Counted from the stretch's first letter, positions 1 to 7,525 are shown. The stretch: DNA of 9,522 nucleotides from Chersky-267 sp034666965 (GCA_034666965.1 JAXDKT010000152.1:1-9522), one strand, 5' to 3'. Numbers and translations are program-made. Notes: generated by a model from the letters alone, not told the origin.

Positions 1-843
1 ATCACCGAGGAAGTGCGCGAGGCCGCACGGGTCCGCTGGGGTCTGGACAAGCCGCTGATCCCCGACCAGCTGGTGGCCTATGTGGCATCGACGGCGTCCG
101 GCGATCTGGGCTACTCGTTCTACTTCCGCGGTGAATCGGTCGTCGACGTCATCGGTGAACGATTCTGGCCCACGATCCTGTTGATCGGCTTCGGCGAGAT
201 GATCGCGATCGTCGTCGGGTTGGCCCTCGGCGCCGCCGCGGGCTGGCGCCGCGGCGGCTGGCTCGACAGGACTGGCAACGGCATCAGCCTGATCCTCTAT
301 TCGATGCCGTATTTCGTGATCGGGATGCCCCTGATCATCATCTTCGCGGCTGGCCTCGGCTGGTTTCCGACCTCGGGGATGCTCAGCTCCGGGTTGACCT
401 ACGGCTCGTTCGTCGACCAGCTGATCGACTTCGGACGGCATCTCGTCCTGCCGCTGGCGACGGTCAGCCTCGGGCTGATCGGCGGCTACTCGATCGTCAT
501 GCGCTCGTCGATCATCGAGACACGGAGCGAGGACTACGTCACGACCGCGCGGGCCAAAGGCCTCGATGACGCGCGGATCCTGCGTGCCCACGCGTTCCCC
601 AATGCGCTCCTGCCGACGGTCACGATCATCGCCATCAACCTTGGCTACGTCGTCGCGGGGGCGATCACCGCCGAGGTCGTCTTCAACTGGCCCGGCCTGG
701 GCACGCTGACGGTCGACGCCCTGTCAGCGCGCGACTACCCGGTGCTCCAAGGCATCTTCCTGCTCCTCTCGGTGACCGTGGTCCTGGCCAACCTGGTCGC
801 CGACCTGGTCTACGGCAAGCTCGACCCGAGGGTGCGGGCATGA
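1..843 (+). CDS. dppB: Peptide ABC transporter permease, DppB/OppB type (5' partial)
   Basis: This is one of the two inner-membrane channel subunits of a peptide/nickel-class (Dpp/Opp) ABC importer. The frame is open from base 1, and the first residues (ITEEVREAARVRWGLDKPL) match the periplasmic stretch that follows the first membrane helix in DppB proteins. About 55-60 N-terminal residues, including helix 1, are therefore missing at the window edge. Five further hydrophobic segments are visible, at roughly codons 57-81, 97-115, 148-165, 203-224 and 249-270. The cytoplasmic EAA coupling loop that docks on the ATPases is at codons 181-205 (ARAKGLDDARILRAHAFPN). The late motif EVVFNWPGLG is typical of the family. 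The stop overlaps the next start (ATGA at 840-843). The family is certain; the substrate (di/oligopeptide, nickel or another solute) cannot be told from the permease. The GTG at 13 is an internal codon, not the start. Confidence 0.95.
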   Translation: MTEEVREAARVRWGLDKPLIPDQLVAYVASTASGDLGYSFYFRGESVVDVIGERFWPTILLIGFGEMIAIVVGLALGAAAGWRRGGWLDRTGNGISLILYSMPYFVIGMPLIIIFAAGLGWFPTSGMLSSGLTYGSFVDQLIDFGRHLVLPLATVSLGLIGGYSIVMRSSIIETRSEDYVTTARAKGLDDARILRAHAFPNALLPTVTIIAINLGYVVAGAITAEVVFNWPGLGTLTVDALSARDYPVLQGIFLLLSVTVVLANLVADLVYGKLDPRVRA

Positions 844-1787
844 CCGCCAGCACGGTGCCGGTCGATGTCCGGCGCGAACGCTGGCGCCTGCGTATTCGGA
901 ACGCACGGACGTTCTGGGAACGCTTCTCGCGGCGCGGCGACGGCGTCGTCGGGCTGGCCATCCTGACCATGTTCGTGGTTATCGCCCTCTTCCCGAGCCT
1001 CTTCGTTGGGCCGCTCGAGACGGCCACGACGTCGACCGGCGGGACGCTCGAGGCACCGTCGGCCGCGCACCTGTTCGGGACGGATGAGCTCGGCCGCGAC
1101 CTGCTGAACCTGACCCTTCACGGGGCGACGGTGTCGATGGTGATCGGGTTCCTGGCCACGCTGATCACGATCTTCCTGGGCGGGATGATCGGGATCGTCG
1201 CCGGGTTCGTCGGCGGCCGGCTCGACTCGGCGCTCATGCGCGTGACCGATTTCTTCCTGGTCCTCCCGACCTTCGTGCTGGCCCTGATCCTGGCCCCGAT
1301 CATCGGCGACCTGATCGGGTCGGACGCGGAGCTCCTCGGGATCAAGGCCACCCTGCTGGTGATCGTCATCGTGATCGGGGTGACGAGCTGGGCCTCGACC
1401 GCCCGGATCATTCGATCCCAGACGCTGTCGGTCAAGGAGCGGATGTTCATTGACCGGGCACGCGTGATCGGCAGTGGCTCCGGTCACATCATGCGCCGGC
1501 ACATCCTGCCGAACGTGACCAACCTCATCGTGGCAAACACGGTCCTGACCTTCGCCGGCGCGGTGTTCACCGAGACGACGCTGTCGTTCATCGGGCTCGG
1601 CGACCCGTTCCAACCTTCCTGGGGCCAGATTCTCAACGCCGCTCAGGAGGCCGGCGCACCAGGCCTCGGCGCGTGGTGGTACATCGTCCCGCCGGCAGCC
1701 TGCGTCGTCCTCGTGATCCTCGCGTTCACCCTCGTCGGCAACGCCCTCGACGAGATCCTCAATCCGAAAGGATCCGGCCGCCGATGA
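840..1787 (+). CDS. dppC: Peptide ABC transporter permease, DppC/OppC type
   Basis: This is the second channel subunit of the importer, 315 residues, a normal length for DppC. A charged cytoplasmic N-terminus (about 1-33) leads into helix 1 (about 37-58). The family hallmark FGTDELGRD lies at 79-87. Further helices fall at about 98-125, 135-156, 168-190, 227-250 and 280-305. The EAA loop that contacts the ATPase is at about 203-225 (DRARVIGSGSGHIMRRHILP), and the motif TETTLSFIGLG is at 244-254. The ATG start is fixed by the 4-base ATGA overlap with the upstream permease, and the stop overlaps the ATG of the first ATPase in the same way. The gene looks intact, with no unusual substitutions. 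It should heterodimerise with the DppB-type subunit to form the translocation path. Confidence 0.96.
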   Translation: MTASTVPVDVRRERWRLRIRNARTFWERFSRRGDGVVGLAILTMFVVIALFPSLFVGPLETATTSTGGTLEAPSAAHLFGTDELGRDLLNLTLHGATVSMVIGFLATLITIFLGGMIGIVAGFVGGRLDSALMRVTDFFLVLPTFVLALILAPIIGDLIGSDAELLGIKATLLVIVIVIGVTSWASTARIIRSQTLSVKERMFIDRARVIGSGSGHIMRRHILPNVTNLIVANTVLTFAGAVFTETTLSFIGLGDPFQPSWGQILNAAQEAGAPGLGAWWYIVPPAACVVLVILAFTLVGNALDEILNPKGSGRR

Positions 1788-3079
1788 GCCTGAGGCCGGG
1801 CGATCCACGAGAATTCGGTGACGCGCTGACCGAGGCACGCCGCGAGGAGGCCCAGGCGGCCGCCGGGCTGGAGCCAGACGCGGCTGAAGAGCTCCTGGCT
1901 GGTGGCCCGGGCGGAGCGGAGACCACGCTCGAGGCCGTCCAGCCGGCGACCACCATAGGCCGGCGCCAGTGGCCGCTGCCGAAGCTCGCCGATCCCGACG
2001 CGCCATTGCTCGTGGTCGAGGATCTCAAGACCCATTTCAAGCTCGACTCGGGATGGGTCAGGGCGGTCGACGGGGTCAGCTTTCGGCTGAACCACGGCGA
2101 GGCGCTTGGCCTGGCGGGCGAGTCGGGCTGCGGCAAGACCACGACCGCCCTCTCGCTCGTTCGGCTCCTGCCAGCCAATGCCCGGATCAAGTCGGGCAAG
2201 GTCGAGTTGTTCGGGATCGATCTCGTCCCGAAGTCGGAGAACGCCCTGCGGCGGTACCGCTGGCGGGAGATCTCGATCGTCTTCCAGGGCGCCATGAACG
2301 CCCTCAACCCGGTCTGGCGGATCGGCGACCAGATCGCCGAGCCGATCGAGATCCGGCTGGGCGAGTCGCGCGAGCGGGCGCGCCGGCGGGCTGCTGAGCT
2401 GCTCGAGCTGGTGGGCATCCCCCGGGGACGAGCGGCGTCGTATCCCCACGAGCTTTCGGGTGGCATGCGCCAGCGAGCGATGATCGCGATGGCCCTCGCC
2501 TGCGATCCCGCCGTGGTCATCGGCGACGAGCCGACGACTGCCCTCGACGTCATGGTCCAGGCTCAGATCCTCGAGCTCCTCGAGCGGCTCCGGCGCGAGC
2601 TGGGGCTTAGCCTGATCCTGATCACGCACGACCTGTCGGTGATCGCCGAGACCTGCGACCGCACGCTGATCATGTACGCGGGCCGGGTCGCCGAGGAGGG
2701 TCCGGTCTCGAAGATCTTCACTGCGCCTCGTCACCCGTACACGCGCAAGCTGTTAGGCGCCTTTCCCAACATTCGGACGGACCAGCGCACGCTGGAGACG
2801 ATCCCGGGTTCGCCGCCCGACCTGCGGAATCCACCGGCCGGCTGCCGGTTCCACCCGCGCTGCCCGGCCGTGATGGACGTCTGCCGGGAAGTCGTCCCAC
2901 CCGAAGTCGTCTTCCCCGACGGTGTCCGCGTCGCCTGCCACTTGCACCCCGCCGGCCGCGACGGCGGTCAACTGATCAGCGCCGCCGAGGTCGCGGCGCG
3001 TGGCGACCGTCGTGCTGCGTCGCCATTGGCGCCCCCGGCACCCTCGGCGTCCACAGAGGAAGGGTCGCTCGTCCCGTGA
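1784..3079 (+). CDS. dppD: Peptide ABC transporter ATP-binding protein, DppD/OppD type, with N-terminal extension
   Basis: This is the first ATPase of the importer (431 residues). All nucleotide-binding motifs are present: Walker A GESGCGKTT (112-120), signature LSGGM (224-228), Walker B VVIGDEP with catalytic E249, and H-loop H282. Walker B has G247 where Ala is usual. The C-terminal oligopeptide/dipeptide domain contains HPYTRKLLGAFP and the Cys-rich GCRFHPRCP motif that ligates an Fe-S cluster in some relatives. The family normally starts at the strand equivalent to residues 75-83 (LLVVEDLKT). Here about 73 extra acidic, Ala/Glu-rich residues precede it. The ATG is nevertheless well supported by its 4-base overlap with the DppC stop. 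No Shine-Dalgarno is seen before the only nearby internal alternative, a TTG at codon 75. The extension is probably disordered and has no recognisable domain. The stop overlaps the next GTG start (GTGA). Confidence 0.95.
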   Translation: MSLRPGDPREFGDALTEARREEAQAAAGLEPDAAEELLAGGPGGAETTLEAVQPATTIGRRQWPLPKLADPDAPLLVVEDLKTHFKLDSGWVRAVDGVSFRLNHGEALGLAGESGCGKTTTALSLVRLLPANARIKSGKVELFGIDLVPKSENALRRYRWREISIVFQGAMNALNPVWRIGDQIAEPIEIRLGESRERARRRAAELLELVGIPRGRAASYPHELSGGMRQRAMIAMALACDPAVVIGDEPTTALDVMVQAQILELLERLRRELGLSLILITHDLSVIAETCDRTLIMYAGRVAEEGPVSKIFTAPRHPYTRKLLGAFPNIRTDQRTLETIPGSPPDLRNPPAGCRFHPRCPAVMDVCREVVPPEVVFPDGVRVACHLHPAGRDGGQLISAAEVAARGDRRAASPLAPPAPSASTEEGSLVP

Positions 3080-4245
3080 CCGAGCTCGTTCGCCTGGAGA
3101 ATCTCGAGGTCCATTTCCCGATCCGGGGCAGCCTCGGCGACACCCTCGCCCGGCGCCCACGGGGCGTGATCCGGGCCGTCGACGGGATCGACCTGACGAT
3201 CGAGCGTGGCGAGGTCCTCGCCCTGGTCGGCGAGTCCGGGTCGGGCAAGACGACCACCGGTCGGGTGATCGTCAAGCTGACCCGCCAGACCGGCGGTCGG
3301 TTCCTGTTCGAAGGCAAGGACGTCTCGGACCTGTGGGGCGTCGGCAATCTGCGACAGTACCGTCGTCGGGTCCAGCTCATCTTTCAGGACCCGTACGAGA
3401 CCCTCAACCCGAAGCAGACGATCCACGACTTCGTGGCCGAACCGCTCCAGGTCAACGACATGGCGCCGACCCCGGCTGAGCGCGAGACGACGGTCCTGGC
3501 CGCGCTCGAGGCGGCCGGACTGCGCCCCGCCCATGAGTTTGCGTTCCGATACCCGCACGAGCTATCCGGCGGCCAGCGCCAGCGGGTTGTCATCGCGGGC
3601 GCTCTGGTCATGGGCCCGGACCTGGTCGTCGCCGACGAGCCCGTGTCGATGCTCGACGTCTCGATCCGGACGGAGCTCCTGCGGCTGATGCTCGACCTGC
3701 GCAAGGAGCGCGGGCTGACCTATCTGTTCATCACCCACGACCTGTCCCTGGCCTGGGTGATCGCCGACCGGATCGCGGTGATGTATCTCGGCAAGATCAT
3801 GGAGATCGGCACCGCTCAGGACGTGATCAAGCGTTCGCACCATCCGTACACCCGGGCGCTGGTGGGCGTGTCGCCGTCGCCGGACCCGATGGATGAGGCA
3901 CTGCGCGGCAATCGCTACATCCTCAAGGGCGAGACCCCGAATGCCGCGGCCATCCCGACCGGCTGCCGGTTCCATCCGCGCTGTCCGCTGGCATTCGATC
4001 GCTGCCGGATCGAGGAACCGCCCCTGTTCGACGTCGGTGGCGGCCAGCAGGCGGCCTGCTGGCTGGCCGAGGGCGGTCGCGAGTTGCCGATGTTCCCGGT
4101 CCGAGCCACCGTCCCGCCGTTCGCGGCCACTCTGCCGAGCACGGCGCCTCCACCGCTGGCGACGACCGCGGCGACCACCGCGCCGCTCGCGACGCCCGCG
4201 GCAGGCGAATCCGCCGGCGGGCCCGCCCCGGGCGCCAGCACATGA
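3076..4245 (+). CDS. dppF: Peptide ABC transporter ATP-binding protein, DppF/OppF type
   Basis: This is the second ATPase, which pairs with the DppD-type subunit to power import. It has 389 residues and starts at GTG, fixed by the GTGA overlap. Walker A is at 52-60 (GESGSGKTT), the Q-loop stretch is QLIFQDPYETLNP, the signature LSGGQRQR is at 163-170, and Walker B is VVADEP with D187/E188. The D-loop is SMLD, and the H-loop lies in FITHDLS. The C-terminal oligopeptide-transport domain again carries HPYTRALVGVSP and the Cys motif GCRFHPRCP. The last 50 or so residues (about 339-389) form a low-complexity Ala/Pro/Thr tail not needed for the fold; most DppF proteins end shortly after the Cys motif. 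The stop overlaps the start of the DinB-like gene (ATGA at 4242-4245). Confidence 0.96.
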   Translation: MTELVRLENLEVHFPIRGSLGDTLARRPRGVIRAVDGIDLTIERGEVLALVGESGSGKTTTGRVIVKLTRQTGGRFLFEGKDVSDLWGVGNLRQYRRRVQLIFQDPYETLNPKQTIHDFVAEPLQVNDMAPTPAERETTVLAALEAAGLRPAHEFAFRYPHELSGGQRQRVVIAGALVMGPDLVVADEPVSMLDVSIRTELLRLMLDLRKERGLTYLFITHDLSLAWVIADRIAVMYLGKIMEIGTAQDVIKRSHHPYTRALVGVSPSPDPMDEALRGNRYILKGETPNAAAIPTGCRFHPRCPLAFDRCRIEEPPLFDVGGGQQAACWLAEGGRELPMFPVRATVPPFAATLPSTAPPPLATTAATTAPLATPAAGESAGGPAPGAST

Positions 4246-4778
4246 GCATCGCACCCAGCGAGGGCGCCATCGAACCGGCCCGGATCGCCGACCTGCTCGA
4301 GGCCGCCGCGGCGACCATCCTGGCCGAGCTCGAAGCGCTCGGGCCCGAGGCCGGCTGGCGGCCGGGGCCCGGTGAGTGGTCCGCCAACGAGTGCCTCGGC
4401 CATATCCTCGAGGCCGAACGACGGGGGTTCAACGGCCGGATCCGAAGGATCCTGACCGAGGACCGGTCCGCCCTCCAGGGCTGGGACCAGGTTGGCGTGG
4501 CCGCGGCCCGGCGCGACCACGAGCGCCAGCCCGCCGAGCTCCTCGCCGAGTTCCTGCCGCTCCGGGCGGACAGCGTCGATCTGGTCCGCTCACTGCGGCC
4601 GGATGATCTGGGCCGGACGGGGCTCCACGATCGGGTCGGTGAGCTGGCGATCGGCGAGCTGCTTGGTGAGTGGGTCCATCACGACCGCAACCACATCCGC
4701 CAGATGCTGGCCGTGACCCAGGCGCGAGTCTGGCCCCAGATGGGCAACGCCCGGCGCTTCGTCGACCCCAACGCGTAG
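4242..4778 (+). CDS. DinB-fold (DinB/YfiT superfamily) protein
   Basis: This 178-residue protein has the hallmarks of the DinB/YfiT four-helix bundle. The N-terminal block GEWSANECLGHILEAE (44-59) includes the first candidate metal ligand H54. The C-terminal block GEWVHHDRNHIRQM (142-155) supplies H147 and H151 in an H-x3-H spacing. Three such histidines bind a divalent metal in characterised members, many of which are thiol-dependent transferases or hydrolases (bacillithiol or mycothiol S-transferases, mycothiol-dependent isomerase). Which reaction this one performs cannot be read from the sequence. Its ATG lies inside the stop of the DppF-type gene (ATGA), so it belongs to the transporter operon and should be made with it. 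It may process something related to the imported substrate, but that is inference. A regulator-like or structural role without catalysis is also possible. Confidence 0.88.
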   Translation: MSIAPSEGAIEPARIADLLEAAAATILAELEALGPEAGWRPGPGEWSANECLGHILEAERRGFNGRIRRILTEDRSALQGWDQVGVAAARRDHERQPAELLAEFLPLRADSVDLVRSLRPDDLGRTGLHDRVGELAIGELLGEWVHHDRNHIRQMLAVTQARVWPQMGNARRFVDPNA

Positions 4779-4781
4779 CCT
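4776..4781 (+). promoter_or_regulatory. Possible leaderless -10 element (TAGCCT) for the antiporter
   Basis: TAGCCT overlaps the TAG stop of the DinB-like gene and sits 8 bases before ATG 4790. That is the TANNNT-N7/8-start layout of leaderless promoters also seen twice in the right part of this window. No convincing -35 element is visible, and the gene has no Shine-Dalgarno. Speculative. Confidence 0.3.
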
Positions 4782-4789
4782 TCTCGGTC

Positions 4790-6022
4790 ATGGACGGGCC
4801 CACGATCCTCGGCGCCATCCGCCTGTTCGTGGCACTCCTCGGGGTGGCCGCGATCGTCGCCATCGTGGCTCGCCCGATCCGGCTGCCGTACTCGGTCGCG
4901 CTGGTCCTGGTCGGCTTGTTGGCGGGCGTCGGCGCGACGCTGGTCGGGGTTGGCCAGCCACCCCAGATCGCGCCCGAGATCGTCCTCGCCGTCCTCCTGC
5001 CCGGCCTCGTCTTCGAAGCGGCCTATCGACTCGAGCTCGGCCACCTGCGACGCTCGGCGGGCAGTCTCGCCGTGCTGGCCGTGCCGGGCGTCGCGATCTC
5101 GGCGACGATCGTCGCGCTGTTCCTCCACCTGGCCACGGGCCTCCGCTTCGATCTCGCCTTCATCGTCGGGGCGATGGTCTCGGCGACGGACCCGGTGGCG
5201 GTCGTGTCGACGTTCAAGCGGCTGCGGATCCCTCCGGCGCTGGCCACCGTGGTCGAGGGCGAGAGTCTGCTCAACGATGGCACGGGTCTGGTCATCTTCG
5301 CCATCGCCCTCCAGGCGCTGGCTCACCCGGTCGGGCCTGCCGATGCGCTGTTCAGCTTCGTGGCGACCATCGCGATCAGCGCCGTCATCGGCCTCGGCAC
5401 CGGGTTTCTCGCGGCGCGCCTGATGTCGCTCGTCGATGACCACCTGATCGAGCTGACGATCTCCGTGGTGCTGGCCTATGGGACGTATCTCCTGACCGAT
5501 GCGCTCCACGGCTCGGGCATCATCGCGACCGTCGTGGCCGCGGTGGTCCTGGGCAACTACGGGCGCCCGCGGACGATCAGCGAGCCAGGCATCGACGCAC
5601 TCGACACGGTCTGGGAGTTCCTGGCCTATCTGCTGACGGCAATCGTCTTCCTGCTGGTCGGGCTGGCGATCACGCCCACTCGGCTCTTCGATTCGGCGGT
5701 CTGGATCGGCTGGGGAGTTGCCGGCGCGCTGGTCGGTCGAGCCATCGTCGTGTACCTGATGCTCCGGCTGGCGGTCCGATGGTTGCCGCTGGCCCGCGAT
5801 CCCGCCGGCCTGCCATCGGGCTGGTACCACGTCCTGTTCTGGTCCGGTCTCCGCGGGGCGGTCGCGGTGGCCGCCGCGCTGGCGCTCCCGGTCGACGTGC
5901 CCCAGCGAGACCTGCTCCAGGGCGTGACCTTCGGGATCGTTCTGTTCACCCTGCTCGTTCAGGGACCGACCGCCGGTCTGGTGGTCCGCCGAACCGTGTC
6001 CGGCACCGACGCGCCGGGCTAG
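4790..6022 (+). CDS. CPA1-family Na+(K+)/H+ antiporter, NhaP type
   Basis: This 410-residue, highly hydrophobic protein has about 12 membrane segments and is a monovalent cation/proton antiporter of the CPA1 group. Diagnostic motifs are SATDPVAVVS (131-140, with T133/D134 in the helix-crossover region), EGESLLNDGTG (156-166, with N162/D163, the ion-binding pair of electroneutral antiporters) and SGLRGAV (352-358, with R355). It exchanges Na+ or K+ for H+ across the inner membrane in pH and salt homeostasis. There is no C-terminal RCK/TrkA domain; the protein ends soon after the last helix. Start ATG 4790 lies 11 bases after the DinB-like stop with no Shine-Dalgarno. The frame is open further upstream, but that part overlaps the DinB-like gene and is not membrane-like. 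It may be read through from the transporter operon or have its own leaderless promoter. Its stop overlaps the convergent aldolase stop. Confidence 0.94.
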   Translation: MDGPTILGAIRLFVALLGVAAIVAIVARPIRLPYSVALVLVGLLAGVGATLVGVGQPPQIAPEIVLAVLLPGLVFEAAYRLELGHLRRSAGSLAVLAVPGVAISATIVALFLHLATGLRFDLAFIVGAMVSATDPVAVVSTFKRLRIPPALATVVEGESLLNDGTGLVIFAIALQALAHPVGPADALFSFVATIAISAVIGLGTGFLAARLMSLVDDHLIELTISVVLAYGTYLLTDALHGSGIIATVVAAVVLGNYGRPRTISEPGIDALDTVWEFLAYLLTAIVFLLVGLAITPTRLFDSAVWIGWGVAGALVGRAIVVYLMLRLAVRWLPLARDPAGLPSGWYHVLFWSGLRGAVAVAAALALPVDVPQRDLLQGVTFGIVLFTLLVQGPTAGLVVRRTVSGTDAPG

Positions 6023-6663
6023 GCTTGGCCGGGTGGCCTCCAGCCCAGGAGCCGAGCGTCGCGCCAGACGCGGCAGAGCAGCTCGACGAGCTCGAGCCGG
6101 TCCACCGCTGCGTCGACACTCAGACCCACCGCGACCGCCCCGTGGCGCTCCAGCAGGACAGCGTTGTTCGGTTCGGTGCCGTCCCCCAGCGCGGCCGCCA
6201 CCGCCTCGGCCAGGGCCGGGCTGCCCATCGTCATCAGCGCCAGGACCGGAAGGCGTGGCAGGAAGAGAGCGGTCTCGGGCAGGACGGCCGGATCCGGCAC
6301 TTCACCCGCCAGGGTGAGCGCCAGCGACGCGGGCAGGTGGGCGTGGGCCACGGCCCGAACGTCCGGTCGGGCGGCGTAGATCGCGCGGTGGATGCGCAGA
6401 TCGGAGGTGGGCCGCAGGTCCGGCCGATCCGGGTCAATCGCGGGGCCGGTCGGATCGGCCGTCAGGAGCAGGAGGTTGTCACCGACCAGCTCGTCCTTGC
6501 GACGCCCCGACGGCGTCACCAGCAGGCGGTCGCCGACCCGGACGGAGAGGTTGCCCTCGGCCGCGACGATCAGGCCACGGGCACCGAGCCGACGGCCTCC
6601 GGCGATGATTGCGGCGGCGGCCGCCTGGAGCTCACGGCTGTTCATCCGGTCATCTTCGGGCAT
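6019..6663 (-). CDS. Class II aldolase/adducin-family protein (fuculose-phosphate-aldolase-like)
   Basis: This 214-residue protein is full length for the zinc-dependent class II aldolase/adducin family (FucA, AraD, RhaD, MtnB and similar). These enzymes cleave, epimerise or dehydrate sugar phosphates in the cytoplasm. Visible motifs are EGNLSVR (36-42), the phosphate-binding VTPSG (49-53), AVAHAHLPAS with zinc ligands H107/H109, and LLERHGAVAVG with the third zinc ligand H174. The position of the usual catalytic glutamate (normally S-S/A-E before the first conserved His) holds Asp, in TSDLRIH at D88. This could alter activity or specificity, so no EC number is proposed. The start may be ATG 6663 or ATG 6645 (MNSRELQ); the latter is closer to where relatives begin, and neither has a clear Shine-Dalgarno. 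The gene is divergent from the LiaF-like gene and tail-to-tail with the antiporter. Confidence 0.9.
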   Translation of the reverse strand: MPEDDRMNSRELQAAAAAIIAGGRRLGARGLIVAAEGNLSVRVGDRLLVTPSGRRKDELVGDNLLLLTADPTGPAIDPDRPDLRPTSDLRIHRAIYAARPDVRAVAHAHLPASLALTLAGEVPDPAVLPETALFLPRLPVLALMTMGSPALAEAVAAALGDGTEPNNAVLLERHGAVAVGLSVDAAVDRLELVELLCRVWRDARLLGWRPPGQA

Positions 6664-6694
6664 CCGAGTCGGCCGGTTCCGGTCGACGGCGCGC

Positions 6695-6700
6695 TACCCT
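6695..6700 (+). promoter_or_regulatory. Weak candidate -10 element for the LiaF-like gene
   Basis: TACCCT lies 29 bases before ATG 6730, in the 60-odd-base divergent gap between the aldolase-like gene and the membrane-protein gene. It matches the TANNNT core, and a start site about 7 bases downstream would leave a short leader containing the Shine-Dalgarno at 6718-6723. No good -35 hexamer is visible at the right spacing. Confidence 0.3.
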
Positions 6701-6729
6701 TGACCCGAGCGCCGCAAAGAGGGATGGCC

Positions 6730-7515
6730 ATGTCGGATCGGCAACGTCGAGGATCGGGCCGGGAGTGGCGCGGCGCCGAGATCGTCGGCATCGTCCTGGT
6801 GGTGATCGGCGTCGTCTACCTGCTCGGCAACCTGGGGATCGTCCATGTCGCCTGGAGTGTGATCTGGCCGATCGTGATCATCGCGATCGGGGCCAGCCTC
6901 CTGTTCAGCGCGGTCCGTCCGTCGAGACGGCAGGCCTCCACGGCGACCCTCCCGCGCGACGGTGCCGCGCGGCTCGAGCTCGACTTGAGCGTGGGAGCCG
7001 GACGCTTCCGGCTCGAGGGCGTGGCCCCGAGCGGGCAGCTCCTCGAGGTCTCGTCCACCCAGGAGGACGTCGCCACCCGGGTCGAGCACCTCGGCGATCG
7101 GGCGATCGTTCGCCTGCGCCAGGACTTCGCCTGGTGGCCGGGCGCCTGGCGGGGCGGTTCCGACTGGACCGTCCGGGTGGCGTCGGACGTACCGACCATC
7201 CTGACCATGAACGCGGGTGCCGGCGACTTCGCGGTCGACCTGTCGGAGATCACCGTGGTCCAGGCTCGGATCCAGATCGGGGCCGCCCAGGCGCGCATCG
7301 TGCTGCCCCGACCCAAGGGCACCGTCGAGATCCGGGTCAGCGGCGGGGCGACCCAGCTCACGTTCGTGCCGCCACCCGGCGTGGAGTACCGGCTCGAGAC
7401 GAGCGGCGGTCTGACCTCGGTGGATGGTCGGACCGAGTCGCCCGGCTACGCGTCGGCGACCGACCGCGTCCTGGTTCGGTTCAGCGGCGGCGCGTCCTCG
7501 GTCCGCATTGGCTGA
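6730..7515 (+). CDS. Membrane protein with LiaF/toast-rack-like C-terminal domain
   Basis: This 261-residue protein has two closely spaced hydrophobic helices (about 17-37 and 43-59) with the pattern of the small LiaI/LiaF-type membrane domain (GIVLVVIGVVYLLGNLGI, then WPIVIIAIGASLLF). A soluble C-terminal region (about 70-261) follows, made of regularly spaced beta-strand segments with Gly-Ala/Gly-Gly turns (SVGAGRFRLEG, NAGAGDFAVDLS, SGGATQLTF, SGGLTSVDG, SGGASSVRIG). This resembles the beta-solenoid toast-rack/DUF4097-like domains. Firmicute relatives such as LiaF modulate envelope-stress two-component systems, but no kinase or regulator gene accompanies this one, so its role is unknown. 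Start ATG 6730 is chosen because AGAGGG at 6718-6723 is 6 bases upstream; ATG 6724 would leave no spacing. The in-frame open stretch upstream is antisense to the aldolase-like gene. The gene is convergent with the XRE-TPR gene. Confidence 0.85.
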   Translation: MSDRQRRGSGREWRGAEIVGIVLVVIGVVYLLGNLGIVHVAWSVIWPIVIIAIGASLLFSAVRPSRRQASTATLPRDGAARLELDLSVGAGRFRLEGVAPSGQLLEVSSTQEDVATRVEHLGDRAIVRLRQDFAWWPGAWRGGSDWTVRVASDVPTILTMNAGAGDFAVDLSEITVVQARIQIGAAQARIVLPRPKGTVEIRVSGGATQLTFVPPPGVEYRLETSGGLTSVDGRTESPGYASATDRVLVRFSGGASSVRIG

Positions 7516-7525
7516 GCCGTTAGGG

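Noticed and set aside
810..2006. A 398-codon open frame on the - strand, antisense to the permease/ATPase genes.
   Set aside because: The sequence is Arg/Gly/Asp/His-rich and repetitive, as expected from reading high-GC codons in antisense. The + strand genes here are unambiguous families with overlapping stop/start junctions.
4679..5830. A 383-codon open frame on the - strand, antisense to the antiporter.
   Set aside because: It has a highly charged, low-complexity composition, no domain, and mirrors the hydrophobic antiporter codons; it is a GC-driven shadow.
5779..6729. In-frame open extension upstream of the LiaF-like gene that would give a 578-residue protein.
   Set aside because: It overlaps the antiporter and runs antisense to the aldolase-like gene with Arg/Pro/Gly shadow composition. 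AGAGGG plus ATG 6730 gives a proper start.
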